NCBI GenBank assembly: GCA_964560135.1 | Contig: CAZLKN010000001.1 | Span: 62,001 to 126,000 of the forward strand | Direction: 5' to 3' | Length of the DNA: 64,000 nt | From: CAZLKN01 sp964560135 | GTDB taxonomy: Bacteria > Actinomycetota > JAICYB01 | Shown: piece by piece, positions 50,094 to 58,585 of the stretch | Numbering within the stretch: the first letter of the stretch is position 1 | Layout of the letters: the number at the start of each line of letters is the position of its first letter | Program-made: the position numbers and the translations under genes | The notes under the pieces: generated by a model | The model's input: the letters and a program-made list of their open reading frames with translations, nothing else | Told to the model about the DNA's origin: nothing | Database searches by the model: none

Positions 50094-51700
50094 GGGCTCC
50101 GCAGCGCCAGCGCGGCCTGTACCGCAGCGTAGGCGTCCACCAGGCCCCGCCCCCGGCGGTAATCGCGGCACACGTACAGTTCGGGGTCGGGGAGCTCGTG
50201 GAAACGTGGGAAGGTCGCCTTGGCGCCATCCGGGTCCGCGGCGTGGGCCGGGGTGATGCGGCAGGCATCGGGATCGACGAAGATGCGGCTGCCCGTGTTC
50301 ACGGCCCCCCAGTGAGGCACGGAGCCTTCGATCTCCCGGGAGGCGACGGTGTCGTCCCACGGCGTCGCCGTCTCGATCAGGATCCGCTCCACCTCGGCGG
50401 GGGTGAGGTCGGGGTTGGCCTGGAGCATCAGCGCCGCGATCCCGGCCACGTGCGGGGCGGCCATCGAGGTGCCCGACACCTGGGCGTAGAACGGGTGGCG
50501 CCGGGGGCCGAACGCACCCAGGGCGGTTACGACCAGCCCGGTGTAGGAGTTGGTGCTCATGATGTCGGTGCCGGGGGCGGAGACGTCGGGCCAGGTCCAC
50601 ACGAGGTCGCCCTGGCTGCCGGGAGCACTGACGCACCCGTCGCTCGACGCGTCGCTGATCCGGTTGTGACGCAGGCCCTGGTTGCGGTCGTCGTAGTTCG
50701 CTACGGAGATCACCCCGGGCGTCGTGACGCTCGACTGGGGGTTCGTCCACGTTTCCGTCTCCTCGTAGTTGCCGGCGGCGAACACCACCACGATGTCCTT
50801 GTCCACGAGGGCGTCGATGATCCGGGTGAAGGTGTCGAACTGCGACATCTCGTGGACGAATTTCTGCCCGCACTCGCCGGTCCCGCCCCAGGAGTTGTTG
50901 ACCACCCGGATCCCGTAGCGCTCGGCGTTCGCCCACATCCAGTCGAGCGCACCGAGCGTGTCGATGACGAAGATCCCCGCGCCGAGCCCGGCGGAGACGA
51001 TCTTGGCCCCCGGTGCGGCCCCCATGAACGGCCGTCCGTTCAGGCCCTGGACCAGCCCGTTGCGCACGGCCGCCGCGGTGCCCGCGACGGTGCCGGCCAC
51101 GTGGGTGCCGTGGCCGACGGTCTCGTCGCAGTAGGGCTGGCTCGGCGAGAACGAGCCGAAGGTGTGCACGCAGGCCAGGGTCTTCGGCTCCCAGGGGAGC
51201 TCGGGGGTGTGGAGGTCGGCGTACCACAGGTCGGGATGCAGGGCGTTGACGCCGGTGTCCACGACGCCGACCGTGACGCCGTCACCGTCGATCACCTTCC
51301 CGTCCACCTCGAGCGGGGTGCGTCCGTCCTGGTGGACGTCACCGGCCACAGGCCAGTTCCACGCGTCCCCCCAGACGTCGGCGGCGCGGGTGGCGAGGAC
51401 GGCGGTGTCCATGAAGTAGTCGAGCTCCCGGTCGAACTCGATCCCGACGACCGGGGTGGTCGCGCGCAGAGGCCCGACGGCGTCCACGTTGCCGGACAGC
51501 GCCACGGCGGGTACGGCCTGCAGCCGGTAGACGACGCTGAGGCCGAGACCGCTCAATGCGTCGTCGGTGGGCACGTCGGCGAAGGAGGCGTAGGCGGCGA
51601 TGAATCGGACGTCGGCCGCGGTGGCGGGGGCGGGTCCGGCGACGAGCAGTCCGCAGGACACGGCCAGGGCACAGACCACAGCTGCTGCGCGTGCGCGCAC
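50090..51700 (-). CDS. Secreted subtilisin-like serine protease (S8)
   Basis: A 536-residue exported protease. The signal peptide is AAAVVCALAVSCGLLVAG. A propeptide-like region (about 30-130) precedes the S8 catalytic domain with Asp in VTVGVVDTGV (about 147), His in GHGTHVAGT (about 198), the oxyanion Asn in VVNNSWGG and Ser in SGTSMAAPHVAG (about 410). Cysteine pairs suggest disulfides. GTG 51700 has a perfect AGGAGGT. It may process surface proteins encoded nearby. Confidence 0.94.
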   Translation of the reverse strand: MRARAAAVVCALAVSCGLLVAGPAPATAADVRFIAAYASFADVPTDDALSGLGLSVVYRLQAVPAVALSGNVDAVGPLRATTPVVGIEFDRELDYFMDTAVLATRAADVWGDAWNWPVAGDVHQDGRTPLEVDGKVIDGDGVTVGVVDTGVNALHPDLWYADLHTPELPWEPKTLACVHTFGSFSPSQPYCDETVGHGTHVAGTVAGTAAAVRNGLVQGLNGRPFMGAAPGAKIVSAGLGAGIFVIDTLGALDWMWANAERYGIRVVNNSWGGTGECGQKFVHEMSQFDTFTRIIDALVDKDIVVVFAAGNYEETETWTNPQSSVTTPGVISVANYDDRNQGLRHNRISDASSDGCVSAPGSQGDLVWTWPDVSAPGTDIMSTNSYTGLVVTALGAFGPRRHPFYAQVSGTSMAAPHVAGIAALMLQANPDLTPAEVERILIETATPWDDTVASREIEGSVPHWGAVNTGSRIFVDPDACRITPAHAADPDGAKATFPRFHELPDPELYVCRDYRRGRGLVDAYAAVQAALALRSP

Positions 51701-51750
51701 GAGGGTTACCTCCTGTCGGGGGATCCGGACCTGGTGATCACGATATTCGC

Positions 51751-51764
51751 TGCGGCCGGCCGCA
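51751..51764. other. 14-bp palindrome in divergent region
   Basis: TGCGGCCGGCCGCA is a perfect palindrome between the subtilase and the next secreted-protein gene; a second one, ACGTGG-CCT-CCACGT, follows at about 51774-51788. Possible operators for the 165-base divergent region; no consensus is recognised. Confidence 0.3.
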
Positions 51765-51865
51765 ATCCTGCACGTGGCCTCCACGTCCTCGAAGGGGCGC
51801 AGGAATGGGATCGTCCCCGGCGAACTCTTCGGGGGACGGCAAACCGCTGAGGGAAGGGAAATGAG

Positions 51866-52381
51866 ATGAAGCGCGTTGCGCTGATCGGGCTTCTGGCGAT
51901 CCTGCTGACGGGCGCGCCCGCGGTGAACGCGGACGAGCATCCGGACTGGACGGCCTCGGGTGAGATCCTGCTTCCCTCGCCCGGGAGCCGGGCGATCGGT
52001 GGCGTGACGGAGCTGGCCTCACCGTGCATGGGATCGATCGACCCGGACGTTCCGGACGGTGCCGCGCAGGGCCTGGACGGCTATTGGATCGAGATCCCCG
52101 AGGGCGCCGGGGGCCACGCCGCAACGCTCACGGCCGACGCGCCGAACGAGGTGGACGCCTGGTTCTACGACCTCGATTGCAACCTGATCCGCCCGCCGTC
52201 ATCGATGTCCGCGGGCCCGAAGGACGAGCACGCCTACTCGATGGCGGGCAGCGGCGACCTTCCCGAGGGCGACAAGGCCGGAACGATCCCGGCGGAAGCC
52301 GCCTTCGCTGCAGTGGACCTGTACCTCGGCTTCAACGCCACCTTCACGTTCACGATCCTGGACTTCGCCTCCGCGAGCTGA
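51866..52381 (+). CDS. Small secreted protein of unknown function
   Basis: A 171-residue exported protein. Signal peptide RVALIGLLAILLTGAPAVNA, then a beta-rich domain resembling bacterial pre-peptidase C-terminal sandwiches in pattern (YWIEIPEGAGGHAATLTADAPNEVDAWFYDLDCNLI). Two cysteines (in ELASPCMG and DLDCNL) may pair. ATG 51866 follows GAGGGAAGGG. It lies divergently from the subtilase. Confidence 0.7.
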   Translation: MKRVALIGLLAILLTGAPAVNADEHPDWTASGEILLPSPGSRAIGGVTELASPCMGSIDPDVPDGAAQGLDGYWIEIPEGAGGHAATLTADAPNEVDAWFYDLDCNLIRPPSSMSAGPKDEHAYSMAGSGDLPEGDKAGTIPAEAAFAAVDLYLGFNATFTFTILDFASAS

Positions 52382-52430
52382 CAGCGTCGGAGGCTGAGGC
52401 GAGCCCGGAGAAGTGAAGGGCGGTGACGAG

Positions 52431-53597
52431 ATGATCAGCATCTACCGGCGCGTCGAGACCGATGCGGCCCGGTGGTTCTCGGCCGAGGAGGTCGCCAAGG
52501 CCAAGGACTACCAGCGGCCGCTCGGACGCATGCGGACCGTCGGCGCCGCCGTGAACCTCGTGGTGCTGCTCGTGTTCATCACCGGTCAGGTTGCACCGCG
52601 ACTCGCCGACGCCCTGGGGGCCAACGCCTGGCCGCTCCGCTTCGTCGTGACCCTCGGCGCCCTGATCCTGCTGTTCACCGTCGTCTCGCTGCCGTTCGCG
52701 ATCTGGCAGACCTTCGGCCACGACCGGAGATGGGGTTTCTCCACCGAGACTCCGGCCACCTTCGTCGGGGATCTCGTGAAGTCGGTGGTGTTGAACCTCG
52801 TGCTCCTCACGGCGCTTCTGCTGCCGGTGTGGTGGCTGGTGCGCACCACCGACCTGTGGTGGGTGTACGGATGGCTGGTGTTCTTCGGGTTCAGCGTCGG
52901 TCTCGGGCTGCTGTTCCCCGTGCTGATCATGCCGCTGTTCAACAAGTTCACCCCACTGGAGGAGCCGGAACTCGCGGATCGTCTGCGAGCGATGGCCGCC
53001 GCGGTGGGACTGAAGGTCAGTGAGGTGCTGGTGATGGACGCCAGCAAGCGGACCACGAAGGACAACGCGATGATGACCGGCCTCGGCCGGACACGGCGGG
53101 TGATCGTCTTCGACAACATGCTCGCCTACCCCCACCGCATGATCGAGATCGTCGTCGCCCACGAGCTCTCGCACTGGCGGCGGCGCCACATCGTCCGGAT
53201 GGCACTCGTCGGGAGCGTGATCACCTTCCTGCTGTTCGCCGCGATTCGGGTCGTTACGGGGTGGCAGGCCGCGCTCGACTGGGCCGGCGTGTCCGACGTG
53301 GGGGACCCGGCCGTGCTCCCGCTGGTGGCCCTGGTGTTCACGGCGGGAAGCGCGACGGTGACCGTGCTACGCAACTGGCTGTCGCGAGCCTACGAGCGGC
53401 AGGCCGATCTGGACGCCCTCCAGACCACGCGGGAGCCCGAGATGTTCATCGACATGATGCGGCGCTTCGCCACCAAGAACCTCGCCGACCTCGCCCCCTC
53501 ACGATGGGACTACCTGCTGAAACACAGCCATCCGCCGATGCCCGAGCGCATGGAGCTCGCGGCGGCCTGGCAGCGGGAGACCAGCCCGGCATCCTAG
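52431..53597 (+). CDS. M48-family Ste24-like membrane metalloprotease
   Basis: A 388-residue polytopic protease. N-terminal helices occur at about 40-150, and the zinc motif is VAHELSHWRRRH (His about 244 and 248, Glu 245); the third ligand is probably in RQADLDAL (AYERQADLDA). The short C-terminus ends soluble. Family members (CAAX prenyl protease 1) cut membrane proteins and clear damaged ones. ATG 52431 is favoured over GTG 52413. Confidence 0.9.
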   Translation: MISIYRRVETDAARWFSAEEVAKAKDYQRPLGRMRTVGAAVNLVVLLVFITGQVAPRLADALGANAWPLRFVVTLGALILLFTVVSLPFAIWQTFGHDRRWGFSTETPATFVGDLVKSVVLNLVLLTALLLPVWWLVRTTDLWWVYGWLVFFGFSVGLGLLFPVLIMPLFNKFTPLEEPELADRLRAMAAAVGLKVSEVLVMDASKRTTKDNAMMTGLGRTRRVIVFDNMLAYPHRMIEIVVAHELSHWRRRHIVRMALVGSVITFLLFAAIRVVTGWQAALDWAGVSDVGDPAVLPLVALVFTAGSATVTVLRNWLSRAYERQADLDALQTTREPEMFIDMMRRFATKNLADLAPSRWDYLLKHSHPPMPERMELAAAWQRETSPAS

Positions 53598-53638
53598 AGA
53601 GCGTGCCCGGATCACACTCGCGGGAGAGGCGGAGCCCG

Positions 53639-53644
53639 TAGAAT
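53639..53644 (+). promoter_or_regulatory. -10 box of leaderless sortase gene
   Basis: TAGAAT, close to consensus, stands six bases before ATG 53651, so transcription would begin at the start codon. Confidence 0.55.
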
Positions 53645-53650
53645 CGAGCG

Positions 53651-54643
53651 ATGATCCGCTCGCGGTCTTCCGCCATCTCCGAGGACGCCCCCGGACGCGC
53701 ACCCGTCACGCGCGGCCCGGGTCGTGTGGTCCGGGCGATCGGGATCTTCGGGCGGGTGCTCGTGCTGGCCGGGGTGCTGCTGCTCTACTACACCGTCTAC
53801 CTGCTGTGGGGCACGACCCTCCACACCAACGCCGCCCAGAACGAACTGGCCGAGCAGATGCGGACGACACCGGTCGTCACCGATGACCAGGTCGCGATGG
53901 GCGACATCCCCGCCGCCCGGCCCGCGTCCACACCGGATCTCGGCGCCCCGCTGTTCACGATGGAGATCCCCGAGATCGGGTTGCGCTCCGTGATCGTCAA
54001 CGGCGTCGGCCACGAGGAGCTCAAGAGCGGGCCGGGCCGGTTCCCCGACTGTGCGGAGGTACCCCAGGGCGTGGACTGCATCCAGGGATCGCCGTACCCG
54101 GGAGAGAACGGCAACATCGCGATCTCCGGGCACCGGACCACCTACGGGGGCCCCTTCCTGAAGCTCGATCAGCTCCAGGAAGGCGACCTGATCGACATCG
54201 AGTCGGGTCCCGTGCGGTACCGGTACAGGGTGCGGGAACAGCGCATCGTCGCCCCGCACGAGGTGGACGTCGTCGCCGACCACGGACGCAACGAGCTGAC
54301 GCTGACGACCTGCCATCCGCGCTTCTCCGCCGCCCAGCGGCTCATCGTGCACGCGGACTACGAGGACGCGTCCCTGATCGCACCGCCCCAGCCCCCGTCC
54401 GGTGGCGAACCCGCGCTCGCGCAGGGCGGGGAGGCGGACGTGGCACCGGCGTCGGCGCCGGAGGTTCCGGTCGACGTCATCGTGCTGGGGGTCGTGGCCC
54501 TGATGGCCGCCCTTGGAGCGCTGGTGCTGTCCAAGCGGTTCCGTGCCGTGGGCGTGTACGCGTCCGTGTCCCTGCTCGGCGGCGCGGTTCTCTGGGTCAC
54601 CGTCTTCCCGCAGATCCTGCGGATGATGCCGGCGAACTACTGA
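53651..54643 (+). CDS. Class E-type sortase with C-terminal transmembrane helices
   Basis: A 330-residue protein. An N-terminal helix (about 33-53) precedes the sortase barrel with H161 (AISGHRTTYGGPF), C221 (LTLTTCHPRFS) and R230. Unlike a standard sortase, it continues with a Pro/Ala linker (about 245-270) and two further helices (about 273-292 and 300-320). No substrate gene with a sorting signal is adjacent; the LPRTG protein 8 kb away has its own sortase. It may serve as a housekeeping sortase. Confidence 0.9.
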   Translation: MIRSRSSAISEDAPGRAPVTRGPGRVVRAIGIFGRVLVLAGVLLLYYTVYLLWGTTLHTNAAQNELAEQMRTTPVVTDDQVAMGDIPAARPASTPDLGAPLFTMEIPEIGLRSVIVNGVGHEELKSGPGRFPDCAEVPQGVDCIQGSPYPGENGNIAISGHRTTYGGPFLKLDQLQEGDLIDIESGPVRYRYRVREQRIVAPHEVDVVADHGRNELTLTTCHPRFSAAQRLIVHADYEDASLIAPPQPPSGGEPALAQGGEADVAPASAPEVPVDVIVLGVVALMAALGALVLSKRFRAVGVYASVSLLGGAVLWVTVFPQILRMMPANY

Positions 54644-54663
54644 ACCTCTGCCGTGGGCACGGC

Positions 54664-55512
54664 TTATGCGCGTCGCTGGCGCTGGAGCAGGACACCGGTG
54701 GCCACGGCGGCGACGACCGCGATGAGCAGCAGGGAGACGGTGCCCACGCCGACGGAGGTGACCAGGCGTGAGACCCAGCCCGACGCCCTCGTCACCCAGT
54801 CGACGGGTCCGCCCGCGCTCCTGAAGCCTCCTTCGAGCCTGAGTTCGACGGTGCCGAAGTAGGCGACGTAGGTGCCGGCGACCACCAGGAGGACGCCGGC
54901 GATCCTGTTGACGTGCGGCAGGATCGTCCGGATCCGGGCGACGAGCGACCGCTTCGCCAGGGCGAGTGCCGCGGTGATGGTGACCAGCACCAGCGCCATG
55001 CCGCCCCCGTAAGCACCGAAGATCGCGAGACCGGAGATGAAGTCCGCGCGCTCGAGGGTTCCCGCGGAGGCGGCGAGGAAGATGGGCATCGTGCAGGACA
55101 TGGAGACCAGCGCGTAGGAGACACCGAACACGAACATCGACGCCGTGCCGGTCCCGGAGGCCATCTTCCGAGGCAACGGGATCTTGAGGCTGGGCTGGCG
55201 GCCGAGCAGCATGGCGATCCCGAGTGCGACCAGCCCGATCCCGATCACGATGGTGAGCCACGGCGCGTACCGCTGCACGCCGATCGAGAGCTGCACGATC
55301 AGGACCCCCGCCACTCCGAAGACCAGCGCGAATCCGGCCGAAACGGCCATGCCCACGCGCGCTGCGCGCAAGAAGGCGCTGCGGGCGTCGTCGCTGCGGT
55401 CCTCCAGACCGAGGAACGTTCCGATGTAGGCGGGCAGCATCGCGAACCCGCAGGGGTTGAAGGCCGCCACGAGCCCGGCGGCGAAAGCGAAGGCCAGCGG
55501 TGCGTCGATCAT
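54664..55512 (-). CDS. CcdA/DsbD-type thiol-disulfide membrane transporter
   Basis: A 282-residue protein with about seven helices. The redox cysteines are C21 (FNPCGFAMLPAY) and C140 (SYALVSMSCTMPIF), as in CcdA, which carries electrons from cytoplasmic thioredoxin across the membrane. The gene follows the flavoprotein by two bases (stop, then ATG), so both use the same SigR-like promoter. It should feed the TlpA-like protein encoded at 58984. Confidence 0.9.
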   Translation of the reverse strand: MIDAPLAFAFAAGLVAAFNPCGFAMLPAYIGTFLGLEDRSDDARSAFLRAARVGMAVSAGFALVFGVAGVLIVQLSIGVQRYAPWLTIVIGIGLVALGIAMLLGRQPSLKIPLPRKMASGTGTASMFVFGVSYALVSMSCTMPIFLAASAGTLERADFISGLAIFGAYGGGMALVLVTITAALALAKRSLVARIRTILPHVNRIAGVLLVVAGTYVAYFGTVELRLEGGFRSAGGPVDWVTRASGWVSRLVTSVGVGTVSLLLIAVVAAVATGVLLQRQRRA

Positions 55513-55514
55513 CG

Positions 55515-56870
55515 TCAGGTTCCGAGATCTCCGAGGGCATCCTCCACGCCGCGGTGGAAGGTGGGATAGGCGTAGATCATCCGGCGGAGTGTATCGAGCG
55601 GTACCCGTGCCTGGACCGCGAGGGTCAGCATCGACAGCACCTCGCCCCCGGTGGGACCAGCTGAGGTCGCTCCGACGAGCACACCCTTGCCTGCGTCCGC
55701 CACGAGCTTGATGAATCCCTCGTTGCCGGTGGCGTGGATCCAGCCCCGCGCGGTGGACGGGACCTGCGCGACGCCCGTCCGCACGTCGACGCCGTCCTCG
55801 CGGGCCTGCGTCTCCGAGCGCCCCACCGATCCCACCTCCGGGTCGGTGAACGTGACCCGCGGCAGGGCCGAATGGTCGGCAGGCGGCGGGTCTTCTCCGA
55901 GGATGTCGGCGGCCGCGATCTTTGCGTGGTACACGGAGAGGTGGGTGAACGCCCCCTCGCCGGTGACGTCACCGATGGCCCAGATGCCGTCGGCGGCACG
56001 TAGCCGCTCGTCGACCGCGACCCAGCGCGCCTCGGGGTCGAGTCCCGCTTCCCCGACCCCCAGGGCGGAGAGCTCGGCGTGGCGGCCGGTGGCCACGAGC
56101 AATCGTTCGGCGCTGAGCGTGGAGCCGTCCTCGAGGGTGAGGTGGAAGGCTCCATCGTGGGCGACCTTCGTGGCCTTGGCCCCCACGCGCAACCCGATGC
56201 CTTCCTCGGTGAAGACCCGCTGCAGCATCTCGCCGGCTTCCGGTTCCTCCATCGGCAACAGCCGATCGAGGGCCTCGACGACGTGGACCTCGACCCCGAA
56301 GCGCGCGAAGACCTGAGCGAGTTCGGATCCGACCGCTCCACCCCCGAGGACGATGAGCGAGGTGGGCAGCTCCTCGGCCTTGATCGCGTGCCGGTTCGTC
56401 CAGTACGGCAGGTCGGCCAGACCGTCGATCGGCGGGACCGAGGCTGTGGTCCCGGTGGCGATGACGATCCCGCGCGTGGCCTCGAAGGAGCGGCCGTCCA
56501 CCTCCACGGTGCGGTTGTCCACGAAGCGTGCGGCCCCCCGGACGAACGTCCCACCCTTGTCCGTGAACCGGTCGACGGCGACCTTGTCGTCCCAGTTGTC
56601 GGTCGCCTGCTCGCGGATCCGCCGGGCGACGGGCTTCCAGTCCGGATGCACGTCCGCGGTCCCGGCGACCCCGTCGATCCGGCGGGCCTCGGTGAGCAGA
56701 TTGGCGGCCCGGATCATCATCTTGCTCGGGACGCAACCCCAGTACGGACACACGCCGCCGACGAGCTCCTTCTCGATCCCGATGACCTCGAGGCCGGCTT
56801 CCGCGAGCCGCCCTGCAACGTCCTCACCGCCCGGCCCCATCCCGATCACGATCGCATCCACCGTCGCCAT
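55515..56870 (-). CDS. FAD-dependent pyridine nucleotide-disulfide oxidoreductase
   Basis: A 451-residue flavoenzyme of the lipoamide dehydrogenase/mercuric reductase/mycothione reductase fold. FAD loop GMGPGGEDVAG, redox pair C41/C46 (GGVCPYWGCVPSK), NAD(P) loop LGGGAVGSELAQ, and WAIGDVTG. In place of the C-terminal catalytic HPT-x-x-E it has AYPTFHRGVE, so the usual His is Tyr. Substrate therefore uncertain. ATG 56870 has GGAGGGG, and a GGAAC-N18-GTT promoter lies just upstream. Confidence 0.9.
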   Translation of the reverse strand: MATVDAIVIGMGPGGEDVAGRLAEAGLEVIGIEKELVGGVCPYWGCVPSKMMIRAANLLTEARRIDGVAGTADVHPDWKPVARRIREQATDNWDDKVAVDRFTDKGGTFVRGAARFVDNRTVEVDGRSFEATRGIVIATGTTASVPPIDGLADLPYWTNRHAIKAEELPTSLIVLGGGAVGSELAQVFARFGVEVHVVEALDRLLPMEEPEAGEMLQRVFTEEGIGLRVGAKATKVAHDGAFHLTLEDGSTLSAERLLVATGRHAELSALGVGEAGLDPEARWVAVDERLRAADGIWAIGDVTGEGAFTHLSVYHAKIAAADILGEDPPPADHSALPRVTFTDPEVGSVGRSETQAREDGVDVRTGVAQVPSTARGWIHATGNEGFIKLVADAGKGVLVGATSAGPTGGEVLSMLTLAVQARVPLDTLRRMIYAYPTFHRGVEDALGDLGT

Positions 56871-56901
56871 GGTCCCCTCCTCCTCGTCGTCGCTGTCACG
56901 A

Positions 56902-56927
56902 AACCCACGAGGACCCCGCGGCGTTCC
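56902..56927 (-). promoter_or_regulatory. SigR-type promoter of flavoprotein-ccdA unit
   Basis: On the minus strand GGAAC (56927-56923) and GTT (56904-56902) are separated by exactly 18 bases, matching the SigR/SigH consensus. The predicted start lies about 25 bases before the ATG, leaving room for the ribosome site. Confidence 0.65.
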
Positions 56928-57017
56928 CCGAATACCACACCTCGGGGTACGGTTCACCGAGCATGTCCTTACCCGGCAGCTAGGAGCTCGTCGTCGTCGG
57001 CGGCGGGGCCGTGGGCC

Positions 57018-57043
57018 GGAATGACGGGCCCCGCTGGATTGTT
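57018..57043 (+). promoter_or_regulatory. SigR-type autoregulated promoter of sigma-anti-sigma unit
   Basis: GGAAT (57018-57022) and GTT (57041-57043) are separated by exactly 18 bases, the SigR/SigH consensus. It is divergent from the flavoprotein promoter and about 108 bases before the sigma gene. Confidence 0.7.
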
Positions 57044-57150
57044 GACCGCACGTGATGAATTCCTGTCCGCCCCTTTCCCGGCATGAAGATGCGTCGGCGC
57101 ACGCCGCACGCTACGCTGCGCCACACCGGCATACTTGGGGAGGAGCGGGC

Positions 57151-57687
57151 TTGGCTACGACAGACGATCCGCGTCGACGCTTCGAGGAGTTGATCCTTCC
57201 CGAGCTGGCGTTCCTGGCCCGCGTCACCCGGTCGATGTCCAGGTCGGGGGCCGAGGCCGAGGACCTCGCACAGGACACGCTGGTGAAGGCCTTCCGCGCC
57301 ATCGACCGGTTCGACGGACGGCACCCTCGCGCGTGGCTGGCACGGATCGCCCGGAACACGGCGATCAACCGTGATCAGCGGAACCGCGAATACCTCACCC
57401 TCGAGGATGGTGTCTTGGAGCAGGAGCAACCCGACGAAGTGGGCGACCGTCCCGAAACGATGGTGCTGGAAGGGATGGTGGACGAGACGCTGAAACGGGC
57501 CCTCGACCGGCTGCCGCCGGTGTTCCGCGTCGTGGTGCAGCTCGTGGACGTCGAGGATCTCACCTACCAGGAGGCCGCGGACGCCCTCGAGATCCCCGTG
57601 GGCACGGTGATGAGCCGTCTCCACCGGGCCCGTAACCGTCTCCGGGACGCGCTGGCGGGCACCCATCTGGATCGGGAGGCGCGATGA
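57151..57687 (+). CDS. ECF sigma factor, SigR/SigH-like
   Basis: A 178-residue ECF sigma factor: region 2 (AEDLAQDTLVKAFRAIDRF, HPRAWLARIARNTAINR) and region 4 (LPPVFRVVVQLVDVEDLTYQEAADALEIP, GTVMSRLHRARNRL). The TTG start at 57151 has a strong GGGGAGGAG; the longer open frame upstream has no sigma features. Its last codon overlaps the anti-sigma start (ATGA). The zinc anti-sigma partner and promoters nearby identify it as a thiol-stress sigma of the SigR group (inference). Confidence 0.92.
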   Translation: MATTDDPRRRFEELILPELAFLARVTRSMSRSGAEAEDLAQDTLVKAFRAIDRFDGRHPRAWLARIARNTAINRDQRNREYLTLEDGVLEQEQPDEVGDRPETMVLEGMVDETLKRALDRLPPVFRVVVQLVDVEDLTYQEAADALEIPVGTVMSRLHRARNRLRDALAGTHLDREAR

Positions 57688-57983
57688 AGCTGCTCGCCTA
57701 CATCCCCGGAACCTCGCCGTGGCGGAAGCGTCGCGACATGATGCTGTGCCGGCAGACGGCGGCGCGCGTGCAGGAGCTCGTGGACGGCGAGCTGGAGCCC
57801 GCGGCGGTGCAGCGACGTCTTCAGCGCCACCTCGACGCCTGCCGGCGATGCCAGGAGGAGGCGGAGGCGGTGGAGCAGCTCAAGGAGGCGATCGCCCGGG
57901 TCGGCCGCGAGGTCGATCCGGAGGTGGTAGGTCACCTCGAGGACCTCTGCGCGCGGCTGTGCTACGAAGACGAGGAGAATTGA
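57684..57983 (+). CDS. Zinc anti-sigma factor, RsrA-like
   Basis: A 99-residue ZAS-type anti-sigma factor. The zinc motif is H49-x3-C53-x2-C56 (HLDACRRC), with an upstream C22 at nearly the same distance as in RsrA (C11 to H37). Two more cysteines, C89 and C93, lie near the C-terminus. Oxidation to a disulfide would release zinc and the sigma factor. ATG overlaps the sigma stop, giving matched expression. Confidence 0.9.
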   Translation: MKLLAYIPGTSPWRKRRDMMLCRQTAARVQELVDGELEPAAVQRRLQRHLDACRRCQEEAEAVEQLKEAIARVGREVDPEVVGHLEDLCARLCYEDEEN

Positions 57984-57986
57984 TCG

Positions 57987-58040
57987 ATGCAGACCTTGAC
58001 CGACACTTCCGCCTCGACCGCAGAGGACTTCACCCGCTGA
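57987..58040 (+). CDS. Possible 17-residue peptide after the anti-sigma gene
   Basis: ATG 57987 with GAGGAG nine bases upstream opens a short frame encoding MQTLTDTSASTAEDFTR and stops at TGA 58038. It is in the sigma/anti-sigma unit, three bases after its last stop. No cysteine or hydrophobic stretch. It could be a chance frame. Confidence 0.25.
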   Translation: MQTLTDTSASTAEDFTR

Positions 58041-58095
58041 GCCGAGGCCACCATCGACATGCATGATCCGCGGTGCGCGGGCTCCCGGAAGGACG

Positions 58096-58308
58096 TCAAC
58101 CCGCCACGTGGAACCCGAGCTCCTCGATGCGACTCCGGATGATGCCGTCCTGCACCCGCTGGGGGTCGAAGGCGACCGTCACCCGATCCTGGGCGTGGTC
58201 GGCCTCCACCTGGTCGATGCCTGCGATCTCCCCCAGTGCCGTCTGCACGCTGTTCTCGCACCCGCCGCACGTCATCCCTTCGACCCGTAGGACCAGCTCG
58301 GTCGTCAT
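58096..58308 (-). CDS. Heavy-metal-associated (HMA) domain protein, CopZ-like
   Basis: A 70-residue ferredoxin-fold metallochaperone. The metal motif is MTCGGCENSV (CxxC), preceded by LVLRVEG and followed by the usual helix and strands (VEADHAQDRVTVAFDP, IRSRIEELGFHV). Copper(I) binding is likely. ATG 58308 has GGAGAGG. No metal-pump gene is adjacent, but it sits inside the thiol-redox cluster. Confidence 0.9.
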   Translation of the reverse strand: MTTELVLRVEGMTCGGCENSVQTALGEIAGIDQVEADHAQDRVTVAFDPQRVQDGIIRSRIEELGFHVAG

Positions 58309-58389
58309 CGCCTCTCCTCCAATCTCGTCGGACGTCTCACCCAGCGTAGCCTCACGAGAGCCAGGTGTAGACGAGGGCGAGCTCTGGGG

Positions 58390-58395
58390 TAGCTT
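58390..58395 (+). promoter_or_regulatory. -10-like box before small membrane protein gene
   Basis: TAGCTT stands seven bases before ATG 58403. A GGAG three bases before the ATG gives an alternative, weak ribosome site. Confidence 0.35.
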
Positions 58396-58402
58396 GGAGT
58401 CG

Positions 58403-58582
58403 ATGGATTTCATCCTTCCCCGCACCGACGCTGGGGTGCTCGTTCAGCTCATCGCGCTATCAGTGGTCGGGGGACCGCTGCTGTACCTGACGGTGCGGCG
58501 CGGCAACCGCGATATGGCCTGGTTCGTCGGGGGCCTGCTCGTCTTCTTCCTCGGTTTCTTCGCCTTCCGGTCCGCCCACTGA
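58403..58582 (+). CDS. Small two-helix membrane protein
   Basis: A 59-residue protein with two hydrophobic helices (about 10-27, VLVQLIALSVVGGPLLYL, and about 36-54, MAWFVGGLLVFFLGFFAF) joined by a basic loop (TVRRGNRD). No known family. It lies between the HMA and thioredoxin genes, divergent from the former. Confidence 0.6.
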   Translation: MDFILPRTDAGVLVQLIALSVVGGPLLYLTVRRGNRDMAWFVGGLLVFFLGFFAFRSAH

Positions 58583-58585
58583 GCG

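Noticed and set aside
51796..51825. GGAAT in the region before the secreted protein at 51866 as a fourth SigR promoter
   Set aside because: No GTT at 18 or 19 bases downstream.
49049..51850. A 933-codon open frame on the plus strand
   Set aside because: Shadow of putA and the subtilase; no family features.
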